NCBI RefSeq assembly: GCF_024330105.1
Contig: NZ_JANDHW010000010.1
Location: 33,830-97,829, forward strand
DNA: 64,000 bases
Source: Coprobacter tertius
GTDB lineage: Bacteria; Bacteroidota; Bacteroidia; Bacteroidales; Coprobacteraceae
Direction of reading: 5' to 3'
Shown piece after piece: positions 54,110 through 63,645 of the stretch; within the stretch, counting starts at the first letter, position 1; each line of letters begins with the position of its first letter. The notes below the pieces were generated by a model. That model was not told where the DNA came from. It saw only the letters and a program-made list of their open reading frames with translations, and ran no database searches. The translations under genes were made by a program, and so were the position numbers.

Positions 54110-57007
54110 ATGAAAAAGTTATATTTTATTATTATCGTTCTTTGCCTGTTTTCAGAAATAAAAGCAGAAAGAATCGATTTCTCAGATGGAATATGCAAAG
54201 ACATTGGGACGACTTCGGGTGCGAAGATTTCATTAGATAGCATTTTTACGAAAGGAAAAGGCCCTTCGCTTGCGTGGCAATGGAAAAAAGAAGAACAAAA
54301 ACTCGTATTCTCTGTTCCAGAAATTCTTAACAAAGCTCTCGAAACCCGTCGGGGCGGACTTACTATGTGGATTTATAATAATACCGCACTAAAGAGTCCG
54401 TTAAAAATAAAATTTGAAGATGAAGATGGCTCTATCCCTTATTATTTCGATTTCAACCTCGATTTTTCAGGGTGGAGAGCTTGCTGGATAAGTTTTGCTA
54501 ATATGCAGGGGGACCATGGCAAGAAAAAGTTGGAAAGCTGGATTATAGAGTCTCCAATCGGTATAAAAAAAGGAAATTTACTATTCAGCCGCATAGATTT
54601 CCCTCAACAAGGAGTTCATCATCAGGCGACTCCTGATTTTCAGCTACCGAAGAATAACCGGTTACCCACCCGCGAACTCTGGCACTGGTGCCGATTATAC
54701 GAATGGGAAAACAATCCGTACGATATTCCTTTAATCTCGAATGTAGATAATAACGTAAAGAAAGACATCGAAACCGTAGCGGCAAGGTTGGATAAAATGC
54801 TGGTACCCCCCGGGAGAAAGGTGAATATAAATAAGGCAACGGAAATATATAAACAAGCGGGAATACATAAGGTAAAAGGAAGATGGATCGGTGCTCCGCT
54901 TTTATCGAAAGACGAGTGTGACAAAAAAGCCGGAGAACTCACTCTCAACGATGTTGAAACCATGTTATATCAGTTTGCCTGCGATTGGAAGTATAACGGA
55001 AACGAATCTTCCCGTAAAGCGTTTTTCGATGTATTCGATTATGCTATCGATCAGGGATTTGCATGGGGAAGCGGCATGGGAACCAATCATCATTATGGTT
55101 ATCAGGTACGAAATATTTATAAAGCGGCCTGGATGATGCGGGACGAATTACGCGAAGCCCACGCCGAAGGTCGTGAAATAATACGTACTCTTACCTATTG
55201 GAGTGCTTTGTCTGAAACGCGTATTCCCTATGTATATGGCCGGGATGAATTGCTCGATTCTTGGAATACACTGCTTTTGCCCAAAGTAATATGCGCTATT
55301 CTTCAACCTGATTTGCCTGAGCAATTGCGTTCTATGCAGGGAATTAGCCGTTGGTTGAGCGGTTCGCTCGATTTTACTCCCGGAACGATTGGTGGTATAA
55401 AAACAGACGGGACTATGTTTCATCATGGCGGATTTTATCCCGCATACTCGATAGGTGCTATAGGTACATTGGGTGTATATCTCGAACTTACGAATAAAAC
55501 GTCTTTTACCATTACCGCTAAGGCGGCTTCGCATTTGAAATTGGCTTTACAAACCATGCGAAACTATAGTAATTTACGAGATTGGGGCATCGGTATATCG
55601 GGCAGGCATCCTTTCGACGGCAGCATTTCGGAAGATGCGGTAAAAACATTCGCTTTATTGGCCGAACGAGGAATACATGCCGAAAATAAAAATGAAATCG
55701 ATGAAGAGTTAGCGGCAGACTATCTTCGTTTAAAACCTCGGTCCGATTTTTATCGTAAACGTTTTGAGGAAAAGGGTATTCAAGAAGCGGTGGCTCCTTC
55801 GGGATTTTTTGTATATAATTACGGTGCCACCGGAATTTTCAGGAGAGACAATTGGATGGTTACTCTTAAGGGATATAATTCCGATGTCTGGTCTTCGGAA
55901 ATATATGTATCGGATAATCGTTACGGTCGTTACCAAAGTTATGGTTCGGTGCAGATATATGCTAATGGGAATCCCGTTAGCGCAAAAGAAAGCGGTTTTG
56001 CCGAAAACGGCTGGGACTGGAATCGGTTACCCGGTACCACAACCATACATCTGCCCCTCGAAATACTTGAAAGTCCTTTAACAGGGACACTCATGGAACA
56101 TTCTCCCGAGAATTTCGCGGGATCGTCTTCACTGGAGGGTATGAACGGTATTTTCGGAATGAAATTACAAGAACGAAATCGTAAGAATTTTAATCCTTCT
56201 TTTCATGCCCGTAAATCGGTTTTCTGTTTCGATAACAGAATGATCTGTCTTGCTTCCTCGATTAGTAACGATAATAAAGATTTCCCGACAGAAACTACCT
56301 TGTTTCAATTGGCACTGGAGGATAAAAACGATACAGTTTTTTATAACGGTAAGACTTGGGATATTTTTCCCTTATCAAAAGAAATAAAAAATTCTGCTGA
56401 TGCATGGTTATCGGATACAAAAGGAAATGTATATTATATTCCGGCAGGACAAGATTTACATATTTCCAAATGTGAACAATATTCGAGAGATAATAAAAAG
56501 AAAAATCCTACAAAAGGTAATTTCGTTTCTGCCTGGTTATCGCACGGTTGTTCACCCCGTCATGCAGGTTATGAATATATGGTTGCTGTACAGCCATCCG
56601 GTAAAATAATACCGGGATATACGGTTTTGAGAAAAGACAGTATTGCACATATAGTACGTGACGATATTAGCGGGATAATCGGATTTGTGGTTTTCGAAAC
56701 TATGAACGATTTGCAGGAAACTTCTGTCTCGGCTATTACGGGAGAAACGTTGGTGATGATGCGGGAAACAGGCAAAGAAACTTGTATTATGAGTGTATGC
56801 GATCCGTCTTTGCATCTGGAGGAAAAGACTTATACGACAGCAAAACCATCACGCCCTGTTATTAAAGAGATTTGTTTGCGGGGAAATTGGTCTTTGGCAG
56901 ATATATCTCCTTTGGTTACTGTTGAATATGAAGCGGATAGAACGATTTTAAAAGTAACCTGTGCTGAAGGTCGTCCGGTAGAATTTGGTTTGATAAAAGA
57001 AATTTAA
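54110..57007 (+). CDS. PL8 chondroitin sulfate ABC lyase-like, second copy
   Basis: 965 aa, signal peptide to about residue 19. Same architecture as the minus-strand lyase but clearly diverged. The catalytic set is conserved: H327/H328, H439, Y446 ('FHHGGFYPAY'), R499 ('ISGRHPFDG') and E597 ('WSSEIYV'). Two different lyases flanking one SusCD operon suggests division of labour (endo/exo or different sulfation/epimer preference), which is inference. Followed by a strong terminator. Confidence 0.93.
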   Translation: MKKLYFIIIVLCLFSEIKAERIDFSDGICKDIGTTSGAKISLDSIFTKGKGPSLAWQWKKEEQKLVFSVPEILNKALETRRGGLTMWIYNNTALKSPLKIKFEDEDGSIPYYFDFNLDFSGWRACWISFANMQGDHGKKKLESWIIESPIGIKKGNLLFSRIDFPQQGVHHQATPDFQLPKNNRLPTRELWHWCRLYEWENNPYDIPLISNVDNNVKKDIETVAARLDKMLVPPGRKVNINKATEIYKQAGIHKVKGRWIGAPLLSKDECDKKAGELTLNDVETMLYQFACDWKYNGNESSRKAFFDVFDYAIDQGFAWGSGMGTNHHYGYQVRNIYKAAWMMRDELREAHAEGREIIRTLTYWSALSETRIPYVYGRDELLDSWNTLLLPKVICAILQPDLPEQLRSMQGISRWLSGSLDFTPGTIGGIKTDGTMFHHGGFYPAYSIGAIGTLGVYLELTNKTSFTITAKAASHLKLALQTMRNYSNLRDWGIGISGRHPFDGSISEDAVKTFALLAERGIHAENKNEIDEELAADYLRLKPRSDFYRKRFEEKGIQEAVAPSGFFVYNYGATGIFRRDNWMVTLKGYNSDVWSSEIYVSDNRYGRYQSYGSVQIYANGNPVSAKESGFAENGWDWNRLPGTTTIHLPLEILESPLTGTLMEHSPENFAGSSSLEGMNGIFGMKLQERNRKNFNPSFHARKSVFCFDNRMICLASSISNDNKDFPTETTLFQLALEDKNDTVFYNGKTWDIFPLSKEIKNSADAWLSDTKGNVYYIPAGQDLHISKCEQYSRDNKKKNPTKGNFVSAWLSHGCSPRHAGYEYMVAVQPSGKIIPGYTVLRKDSIAHIVRDDISGIIGFVVFETMNDLQETSVSAITGETLVMMRETGKETCIMSVCDPSLHLEEKTYTTAKPSRPVIKEICLRGNWSLADISPLVTVEYEADRTILKVTCAEGRPVEFGLIKEI

Positions 57008-57035
57008 GAATAACAGAGAATACAGATTAGTAATG

Positions 57036-57068
57036 GGGGATGACATGTTACGATGTCATCCCCTTTTT
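57036..57068 (+). terminator. Terminator of the second GAG operon
   Basis: GGGGATGACAT pairs with ATGTCATCCCC (11 bp, 6-nt loop) followed by TTTTT. Confidence 0.92.
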
Positions 57069-57160
57069 GAATGTAGTAAATAATTTTGAAAAAAATGAGT
57101 ATATCTTGAATATTTACATTAATTGTAATAGAAATAATTAGGTATAAAATAAAAAATGCA

Positions 57161-57168
57161 TATTTTTG
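57161..57168 (+). promoter_or_regulatory. Possible -7 box of the GH97 gene
   Basis: TATTTTTG is an exact TAnnTTTG match about 130 nt before the ATG. No clear -33 element, so low confidence. Confidence 0.35.
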
Positions 57169-57297
57169 TAACGGAGTAATGTGTGTATTTAAGACACCAA
57201 ATGTGAAAGAAATGTAATTCTTACATTATATTCGGTATATTTAATTGGTAGATTCGTCATATCATTAGCTTATAAACTAATTAATTTAATATTTAAC

Positions 57298-59253
57298 ATG
57301 AAAACAATACCAGGAAAAGTGCGATTATTGGTGATGTCTTTAATATTTTTGGGAGTAACGAATACGTTATCGGCCAAGGAAATAGAGTTAACTTCGCCCG
57401 ACAAACACATACGTGTAAACGTTAAAGTAGGGGATAATATCAGTTATGATGTATCTTATGACTCGGATTTGTTGATGCAGGATTGTGTTTTGGCTCTCGA
57501 TGTCAATGGTACTGTATTAGGGAAGAGTCCTAAGCTTACCGGTAATAAACGCGGGGTTATAAATGAAACGATCGATCGGGAAGTACCGACAAAAAACGCG
57601 CAAATAAAAAATCATTGTAATACTTTGTTATTGAATTTTAAAGGGGGGTATTCTGTAGAATTCAGAGCCTATAACGACGGTATAGCGTATCGTTTCATAA
57701 CCAATCGGAAAGATATTTCGGAAGTAAAAGGAGAGAGGGTCGATCTAAATTTTGCAGGGAATTACTTGACTCATATATCCAAGACTCCTTCTTTTAAAAC
57801 TTCATACGAATATCCCTATAGCCATGTAAAACTGGATGAATGGAAGAGCGATGACCGTATGAGTTATCTGCCTATACTTGTACAAACGGATAAAGAATAT
57901 AGTATTTTAGTTTCCGAAGCCGATTTGTTCGATTATCCTTGTCTGTTTTTCAAAGGAACGGGGAGTAACGGTCTGGTATCTGCATTCCCGAAATATCCGC
58001 TCGAATTCGGAGAAGACGGTGACAGAAGTCTTTCTATCTTGAAAGAAGCCGATTACATTGCCAAAACCTCGGGAAAAAGAAAGTATCCGTGGCGTACTTT
58101 TGTTATCGGTAAAAATGATGCCGATATTGTAGGTAATGAGATGGTATATAAACTCTCTCGTCCGTGTGAACTGGAAGATATCAGTTGGATAAAACCCGGA
58201 CAGGTAAGTTGGGAATGGTGGAACGGAGCTTCTCCTTATCATGTAGATTTTAAATACGGATGTAATCTCGAAACTTACAAATATTTTATCGATTTTGCTT
58301 CGGAATTCGGTATTCCTTATATTATTATGGATGAAGGATGGGCAAAATCTACCCGTGATCCTTATACTCCTAATCCCAATGTAAATTTGCCCGAACTGAT
58401 TCGTTACGGAAAAGAAAAGAACGTAGGCATTGTTCTTTGGTTGACCTGGTTGACAGTAGAAAATAATTTCGACTTGTTTAAAACTTTCAGCGATTGGGGT
58501 ATTGCAGGGGTTAAAATCGATTTTATGGATCGTAGCGACCAGTGGATGGTAAATTATTACGAACGTGTAGCGAAAGAAGCTGCAAAACATAAACTATTCG
58601 TTGATTTTCACGGATCGTTCAAGCCTGCTGGTATGGAACGTGCTTACCCCAATATTCTTTCTTATGAAGGGGTAAGGGGAATGGAACAAATGGGTGGCGC
58701 TACTCCCGAAAATAATATTTATCTGCCTTTTATGCGAAATGCTGTGGGTGCGATGGATTATACTCCGGGCGCAATGATAAGTATGCAGCCCGAGGTGTAT
58801 TGTTCTAGACGCCCTAATTCTGCTGCTATTGGTACACGTGCCTATCAGATGGCTCTTTTCGTTGTATTTGAAAGCGGATTGCAAATGCTTGCTGATAACC
58901 CTACCAATTATTATCGCGAACGCGAATGTACCGAATATATTACCAGCGTGCCGGTTACCTGGGACGAGACACGAGTTTTACAAGCCGAGATTGGAAAATC
59001 GTTGGTCGTAGCCAAACGTAAAGGTGATAAATGGTATATCGGTGGCATTACGAATGATAAAGAAAGAGATATAAATATATCTTTAGACTTTCTGGAAGAC
59101 AATCGTAAGTATAAGCTTACTTCGTTTGAAGATGGAATAAATGCCGATCGTCAGGCTCTCGATTATAAGAAAAAAGAGCAGCCGGTAAACAAAAGTACGA
59201 CCCTTATCTTACATATGGTACGTAACGGTGGTTGGACAGGCGTTATAGAATAA
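57298..59253 (+). CDS. GH97 glycoside hydrolase, retaining (alpha-galactosidase) type
   Basis: 651 aa. Signal peptide to about residue 26. N-terminal beta-sandwich about 28-285 ('LTSPDKHIRVNVKVGDNISYDVSYD'), TIM barrel about 300-560 ('WEWWNGASPYHVDFKYGCNLETYKYFIDFASEFGIPYIIMDEGW'), C-terminal beta domain. The barrel carries D408 in 'GVKIDFMDRSDQ', which matches the nucleophile position of retaining GH97 alpha-galactosidases; inverting SusB-type alpha-glucosidases lack it. Own transcription unit ending in a terminator. Confidence 0.88.
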   Translation: MKTIPGKVRLLVMSLIFLGVTNTLSAKEIELTSPDKHIRVNVKVGDNISYDVSYDSDLLMQDCVLALDVNGTVLGKSPKLTGNKRGVINETIDREVPTKNAQIKNHCNTLLLNFKGGYSVEFRAYNDGIAYRFITNRKDISEVKGERVDLNFAGNYLTHISKTPSFKTSYEYPYSHVKLDEWKSDDRMSYLPILVQTDKEYSILVSEADLFDYPCLFFKGTGSNGLVSAFPKYPLEFGEDGDRSLSILKEADYIAKTSGKRKYPWRTFVIGKNDADIVGNEMVYKLSRPCELEDISWIKPGQVSWEWWNGASPYHVDFKYGCNLETYKYFIDFASEFGIPYIIMDEGWAKSTRDPYTPNPNVNLPELIRYGKEKNVGIVLWLTWLTVENNFDLFKTFSDWGIAGVKIDFMDRSDQWMVNYYERVAKEAAKHKLFVDFHGSFKPAGMERAYPNILSYEGVRGMEQMGGATPENNIYLPFMRNAVGAMDYTPGAMISMQPEVYCSRRPNSAAIGTRAYQMALFVVFESGLQMLADNPTNYYRERECTEYITSVPVTWDETRVLQAEIGKSLVVAKRKGDKWYIGGITNDKERDINISLDFLEDNRKYKLTSFEDGINADRQALDYKKKEQPVNKSTTLILHMVRNGGWTGVIE

Positions 59254-59262
59254 ACGCTATTG

Positions 59263-59313
59263 AAAAATCCCGGTAATGTATGACATATAAATTTACATGA
59301 CCGGGATTTTTTT
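59263..59313 (+). terminator. Terminator of GH97
   Basis: AAAATCCCGGT pairs with ACCGGGATTTT with an inner ATGTA/TACAT extension, followed by a T-run. Confidence 0.88.
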
Positions 59314-59391
59314 GTATAACGGAGTATTTATGGCTGTTGCCGATCTGATTTTAATATATTATGGTAATATTAAATATAAATATATAGAGTT

Positions 59392-60846
59392 ATGACAACA
59401 CGACGAGATTTTCTGAAAAAGGGAGGGCTTGCATTGGCCGCTTTAGCTGCTTCGGGCAGCATACCTGTTTCGGCATTTGCAGCCGGCAACGGTAAAGGAA
59501 CTGCCGATTATGTATCGAAACGACCGGAACTTGCAAATCGTAAATTTACTTCTAAGTCTGTTGAAGAGACGATTGCACGGGTAAAAAAACAGATAAAAGA
59601 TCCGAAATTGGCCTGGATGTTCGAGAATTGTTTTCCGAATACGCTGGATACAACAATAGAATCATTTAAAATGAATGGAGAGCGTCCCGATACATTTGTC
59701 ATAACTGGTGATATACATGCTATGTGGCTACGGGATTCGGGCGCCCAGGTATGGCCTTATTTGCCTTTATGTAAAAATGATGAGCCGTTGCGGTTATTAA
59801 TTGCCGGAGTAATCAATCGTCAAACCTGGTGTATCTTGCAGGACCCTTATGCAAATGCTTTTGGACAAACTGAAAAAAGCAGTAGCTGGGAGTCGGATAT
59901 GACTGAAATGAAACCTTACGTTTATGAACGTAAGTGGGAGATCGATTCGTTGTGCTATCCGGTTCGTTTGGCTTATAATTACTGGAGAACGACGGGTGAC
60001 ACTTCTGTTTTCGATAAAAACTGGACGAATGCTATGGAGTCGGTATATAAAACATTCCGGGATCAGCAACGTAAAGACGGTCGTGGATCGTATAATTTTC
60101 AGCGAAAAACCGAACGTCAATTAGATACGTTATCTAATGGAGGATGGGGGAATCCTGTAAGTCCTGTCGGGCTTATCGTTTCTTCTTTCCGGCCTTCGGA
60201 TGACGCTACGACTTTCGGCTTCCTGATTCCTTCGAATGTATTTGCAGTGGCGTCATTACGTCAAATTGCCGAAATTTGTACTGAAGTAACCGGAAATACC
60301 CAACTTGCAGCCGACTGTAAGGCATTGGCCGATGAGGTGCAGACTGCTATAAATAAATACGGTATTGTGCGCCATCCTAAATACGGAAAAGTATATGCTT
60401 TTGAGGTAGATGGTTACGGAAATGCTTATTTTATGGATGATGCCAATATCCCGAGCCTTTTGGCAATGCCTTATCTGACAAATATGTCGGTAAACGATCC
60501 CGTTTATCGCAATACCCGTAAACTGGTATGGAGTCTCGATAATCCGTATTTTTTTAAAGGAAGCAAAGGCGAAGGCATAGGCGGTCCTCATCAGGGTTAT
60601 GATATGATATGGCCGATGAGTATTATTATGAAAGCGGAAACCAGTACCGATAATAACGAGATACGTAACTGTTTGAGAATGTTACGTGATACCGATGATA
60701 ATACCGGATTTATGCACGAGACATTCAATAAAGACAATACGCATAATTTTACAAGACATTGGTTTGCGTGGGCTAATACTCTTTTTGGAGAATTGATACT
60801 GCGATTGGTAAACGAAAATAAAAGTTCATTATTAAATAATTTATAA
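59392..60846 (+). CDS. GH125 exo-alpha-1,6-mannosidase-like, Tat-exported
   Basis: 484 aa. The N terminus 'TTRRDFLKKGGLALAALAASG' is a twin-arginine signal, cleaved near SAFA. Alpha/alpha barrel with GH125 signatures 'VITGDIHAMWLRDSGAQVWPYL', 'DPYANAF', 'GGPHQGYDMIWPMS' and 'GFMHETFNKDN' with the catalytic Glu. GH125 members release non-reducing alpha-1,6-mannose from N-glycans or yeast mannan. 4 nt before the DUF4965 gene, so they form one operon. Confidence 0.9.
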   Translation: MTTRRDFLKKGGLALAALAASGSIPVSAFAAGNGKGTADYVSKRPELANRKFTSKSVEETIARVKKQIKDPKLAWMFENCFPNTLDTTIESFKMNGERPDTFVITGDIHAMWLRDSGAQVWPYLPLCKNDEPLRLLIAGVINRQTWCILQDPYANAFGQTEKSSSWESDMTEMKPYVYERKWEIDSLCYPVRLAYNYWRTTGDTSVFDKNWTNAMESVYKTFRDQQRKDGRGSYNFQRKTERQLDTLSNGGWGNPVSPVGLIVSSFRPSDDATTFGFLIPSNVFAVASLRQIAEICTEVTGNTQLAADCKALADEVQTAINKYGIVRHPKYGKVYAFEVDGYGNAYFMDDANIPSLLAMPYLTNMSVNDPVYRNTRKLVWSLDNPYFFKGSKGEGIGGPHQGYDMIWPMSIIMKAETSTDNNEIRNCLRMLRDTDDNTGFMHETFNKDNTHNFTRHWFAWANTLFGELILRLVNENKSSLLNNL

Positions 60847-60850
60847 AGAA

Positions 60851-63379
60851 ATGAAATTCAAACATTATGCTAAACATCTCGCAATAGGTATCGGCGCCTT
60901 GTTGTGGCTAACCTCTTGCGGGAGTGATAAATATTATACTCCTGCACAGGTGAATGACTTGCGCGCTCCGGCCTATCCGTTGATAACGATCGATCCATAT
61001 ACCTCGGCATGGTCGATGGCGGATAATTTATACGATTTACCGGTAAAACATTGGACCGGACACGATTTTCCTATGTTGGGAATTATTAAAGTGGATGGTG
61101 AATGCTATCGTTTTATGGGTAACGAAAAGGCTGTGATGAAGCAAGTGGTAAATACGGCCGATAAAGCTCCTTGGAAAGGGAATTATACTTTTGAAAAACC
61201 GGCGTCGGAATGGATGAATCCAGATTTTAACGATTCTGCTTGGAAAAAAGGAACCGGAGCTTTCGGAACTCCGGCTAAAACGGTAAAAACCGATTGGCCC
61301 GGTACTGATATTTGGGTACGCCGTACAATAGAAATAGAACCAGAATTATTGACGAAAGATTTAATCCTGGAATATTCTCATGACGATAATCTCGAATTGT
61401 ATATTAACGGTAAAGAGGTTGTTAATACGGGAAATGCCTGTGCCATGAAACAGATGAAACCTTTAACCGGTGAGTTGAAGGCTTTATTGAAACCGGGTAA
61501 AAATATAATTGCGGCGCATTGTAAAAATCCGGTAGGAGGTGCTTATCTTGATTTCGGTATTTGGGAAAAGCCTGAGTTTACTCCGGTATTTCCAATGGCT
61601 GCGAAACAGGTTTCGGCAAATGTAATGCCTACTCAGACTTATTATGCCTTCGAATGCGGAGGGGTTTTGCTGGATGTGATTTTTACTTCTCCGCTGTTGA
61701 TGGATGATCTCGATTTGCTTTCGCGTCCTGTAAATTATATTACATATCAGGTAAAGTCGGTCGACGGGAAATCCCATGATGTAGCTGTATATTTCGATGC
61801 TACACCTCAATGGGCGCAAGATCGTATTTATCAACCGGTAACTTCTTCAATGGAACCTGACGAGAAGCTGTTCGTTTTGAAAACCGGAACGAAAGAACAA
61901 GATGTGCTGGGACAGAAAGGGGATGATGTACGTATCGACTGGGGATATTTTTACCTTTCCGGAGAAAAGAAGCAAAATCGTACGGCGCAAATCGGTCGGG
62001 CTGCGGTTGTACAAGAAGCTTTTGTTAAGAACAGTGCACTCGATAATAGTGCTGATGAAACACTAACGGGAGATATTTCTGAAGAAATGGAGGTATTGGC
62101 TATATCCGATAATTTGCAAAAGGTAGGAGAAAAACCGGTTTGTGGTTATATCATGGTTGGTTATGATGACAGATATTCTATACAGTATTTCGGTGAGAAC
62201 TTGTTGCCTTATTGGAATCGTAAAGGCGATAAAACAATAATGGGCGAGCTTTCTTCCGCGGCACAGGATTATACTCCGGTTATGGATAAATGTGCAGCCT
62301 TTGATAAAGATTTGATGAAACGGGCTTCAGAAGTTGGTGGTGAAAAATATGCCGATCTCTGTGCCTTAGTTTATCGTCAGGCTATATCGGCGCATAAGCT
62401 GGTAGAAGATAAGAAAGGGGAATTACTTTTCTTATCGAAAGAGAATTTTAGTAACGGTTCGATCGGTACGGTAGATATTTCGTATCCTTCTATTCCTTTA
62501 TTCCTCGTTTATAATACCGATTTGGCAAAGGGATTGATGAATCATATTTTCTATTACAGTGAAAGTGGTAAATGGAATAAGCCTTTTGCCGCGCATGATG
62601 TGGGTACGTATCCTATGGCTAACGGACAGACCTATGGCGGAGACATGCCGGTGGAAGAAAGTGGTAATATGCTGATAATGACTACGGCTGTTACCCTTAT
62701 CGATGGAAATACGGATTATGCAGAAAAGCATTGGGATGTTCTTACCACTTGGGCTAATTATTTGCTTGAAAATGGACTCGATCCTGAAAATCAGTTATGT
62801 ACTGATGATTTTGCGGGACATTTCGCACATAATGTGAATCTTTCGGTAAAAGCGATTGTCGGGATTTCCGGGTATGCTAAAATGGCCGATTTGATGGGTA
62901 AAAAAGAGATATCCGAAAAATATATGACTGCAGCGAAGGAAATGGCTCGAAAATGGGAAGAAATGGCTAATGATGGAGATCACTACCGTTTAACGTTTGA
63001 TAAACCCAATACCTGGAGCCAGAAATATAATATGGTATGGGATAAATTATTTGAGACCGGCCTGTTTCCTGAGTATATATATAAGAAGGAACTCGCATAT
63101 TACCTCAGCAAACAGAATAAATACGGGTTACCGTTGGACAACCGAAGGGATTATACAAAGTCGGATTGGATTCTTTGGACTGCAACAATGGCGGAAGAAG
63201 CCGATACATTCAATGCATTGGTAGATCCGGTGTGGTTGTATGCAAATGAGACAACTTCCCGGGTTCCCATCAGTGACTGGCACGAAACGATTCTGGGAAC
63301 GCAACATGGTTTCCAAGCTCGTTCGGTTGTCGGAGGGTATTATATGCCGATACTCAAAGAAAAGATGTTGAAAAAATAA
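60851..63379 (+). CDS. DUF4965-type (glutaminase A-like) lipoprotein with inserted jelly-roll module
   Basis: 842 aa. Lipobox 'LTSC' (Cys 23). N-terminal DUF4964-like 'RAPAYPLITIDPYTSAWSMADNLYD'; an inserted beta-sandwich resembling the sugar-binding domain of GH2 enzymes about 110-235 ('WMNPDFNDSAWKKGTGAFGTP', 'IWVRRTIEIEP', 'LELYINGKEV'); then DUF5127/DUF4965 and a helical DUF1793-like C part (about 470-840, 'DDFAGHFAHNVNLSVKAIVGISGYAKM', 'FNALVDPVW'). Fungal relatives are named glutaminase A, but bacterial ones sit with glycosidases and probably act on glycans. Co-operonic with GH125 (4-nt gap). Confidence 0.8.
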   Translation: MKFKHYAKHLAIGIGALLWLTSCGSDKYYTPAQVNDLRAPAYPLITIDPYTSAWSMADNLYDLPVKHWTGHDFPMLGIIKVDGECYRFMGNEKAVMKQVVNTADKAPWKGNYTFEKPASEWMNPDFNDSAWKKGTGAFGTPAKTVKTDWPGTDIWVRRTIEIEPELLTKDLILEYSHDDNLELYINGKEVVNTGNACAMKQMKPLTGELKALLKPGKNIIAAHCKNPVGGAYLDFGIWEKPEFTPVFPMAAKQVSANVMPTQTYYAFECGGVLLDVIFTSPLLMDDLDLLSRPVNYITYQVKSVDGKSHDVAVYFDATPQWAQDRIYQPVTSSMEPDEKLFVLKTGTKEQDVLGQKGDDVRIDWGYFYLSGEKKQNRTAQIGRAAVVQEAFVKNSALDNSADETLTGDISEEMEVLAISDNLQKVGEKPVCGYIMVGYDDRYSIQYFGENLLPYWNRKGDKTIMGELSSAAQDYTPVMDKCAAFDKDLMKRASEVGGEKYADLCALVYRQAISAHKLVEDKKGELLFLSKENFSNGSIGTVDISYPSIPLFLVYNTDLAKGLMNHIFYYSESGKWNKPFAAHDVGTYPMANGQTYGGDMPVEESGNMLIMTTAVTLIDGNTDYAEKHWDVLTTWANYLLENGLDPENQLCTDDFAGHFAHNVNLSVKAIVGISGYAKMADLMGKKEISEKYMTAAKEMARKWEEMANDGDHYRLTFDKPNTWSQKYNMVWDKLFETGLFPEYIYKKELAYYLSKQNKYGLPLDNRRDYTKSDWILWTATMAEEADTFNALVDPVWLYANETTSRVPISDWHETILGTQHGFQARSVVGGYYMPILKEKMLKK

Positions 63380-63402
63380 ATTCTATATCAGAATATATTC
63401 TT

Positions 63403-63436
63403 AAAAGAGTTGCTCGTTTAGGGGTAACTCTTTTTT
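63403..63436 (+). terminator. Terminator of the GH125-DUF4965 operon
   Basis: AAAAGAGTT pairs with AACTCTTTT, followed by T-run. Confidence 0.85.
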
Positions 63437-63645
63437 ATTCGTATTTATCTGTTTACAGATTAAAATATATGAATCTTCAAAAAGAAAACAAGTTACGAAT
63501 AAACATACGGTATTCCGGAAAAGGTCAAGTAAAATAAGAAATTGCGATATTAGTATAATTAAGTAGTGGGGGTATTTTGCTTTCAAAGTGTTACCTTTGT
63601 GTGATTAAAAACAGCTGCCTGTGTTTTTATCGGTAAAGACATATT

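Noticed and set aside
57907..58590. 227-residue open frame on the minus strand
   Set aside because: It is antisense to the GH97 catalytic region, has no recognisable domain, and its composition is that of a shadow frame.
63437..63568. tracrRNA left of the CRISPR array
   Set aside because: No anti-repeat complementary to the 5' part of the repeat was found on either strand between the DUF4965 gene terminator and the first repeat.
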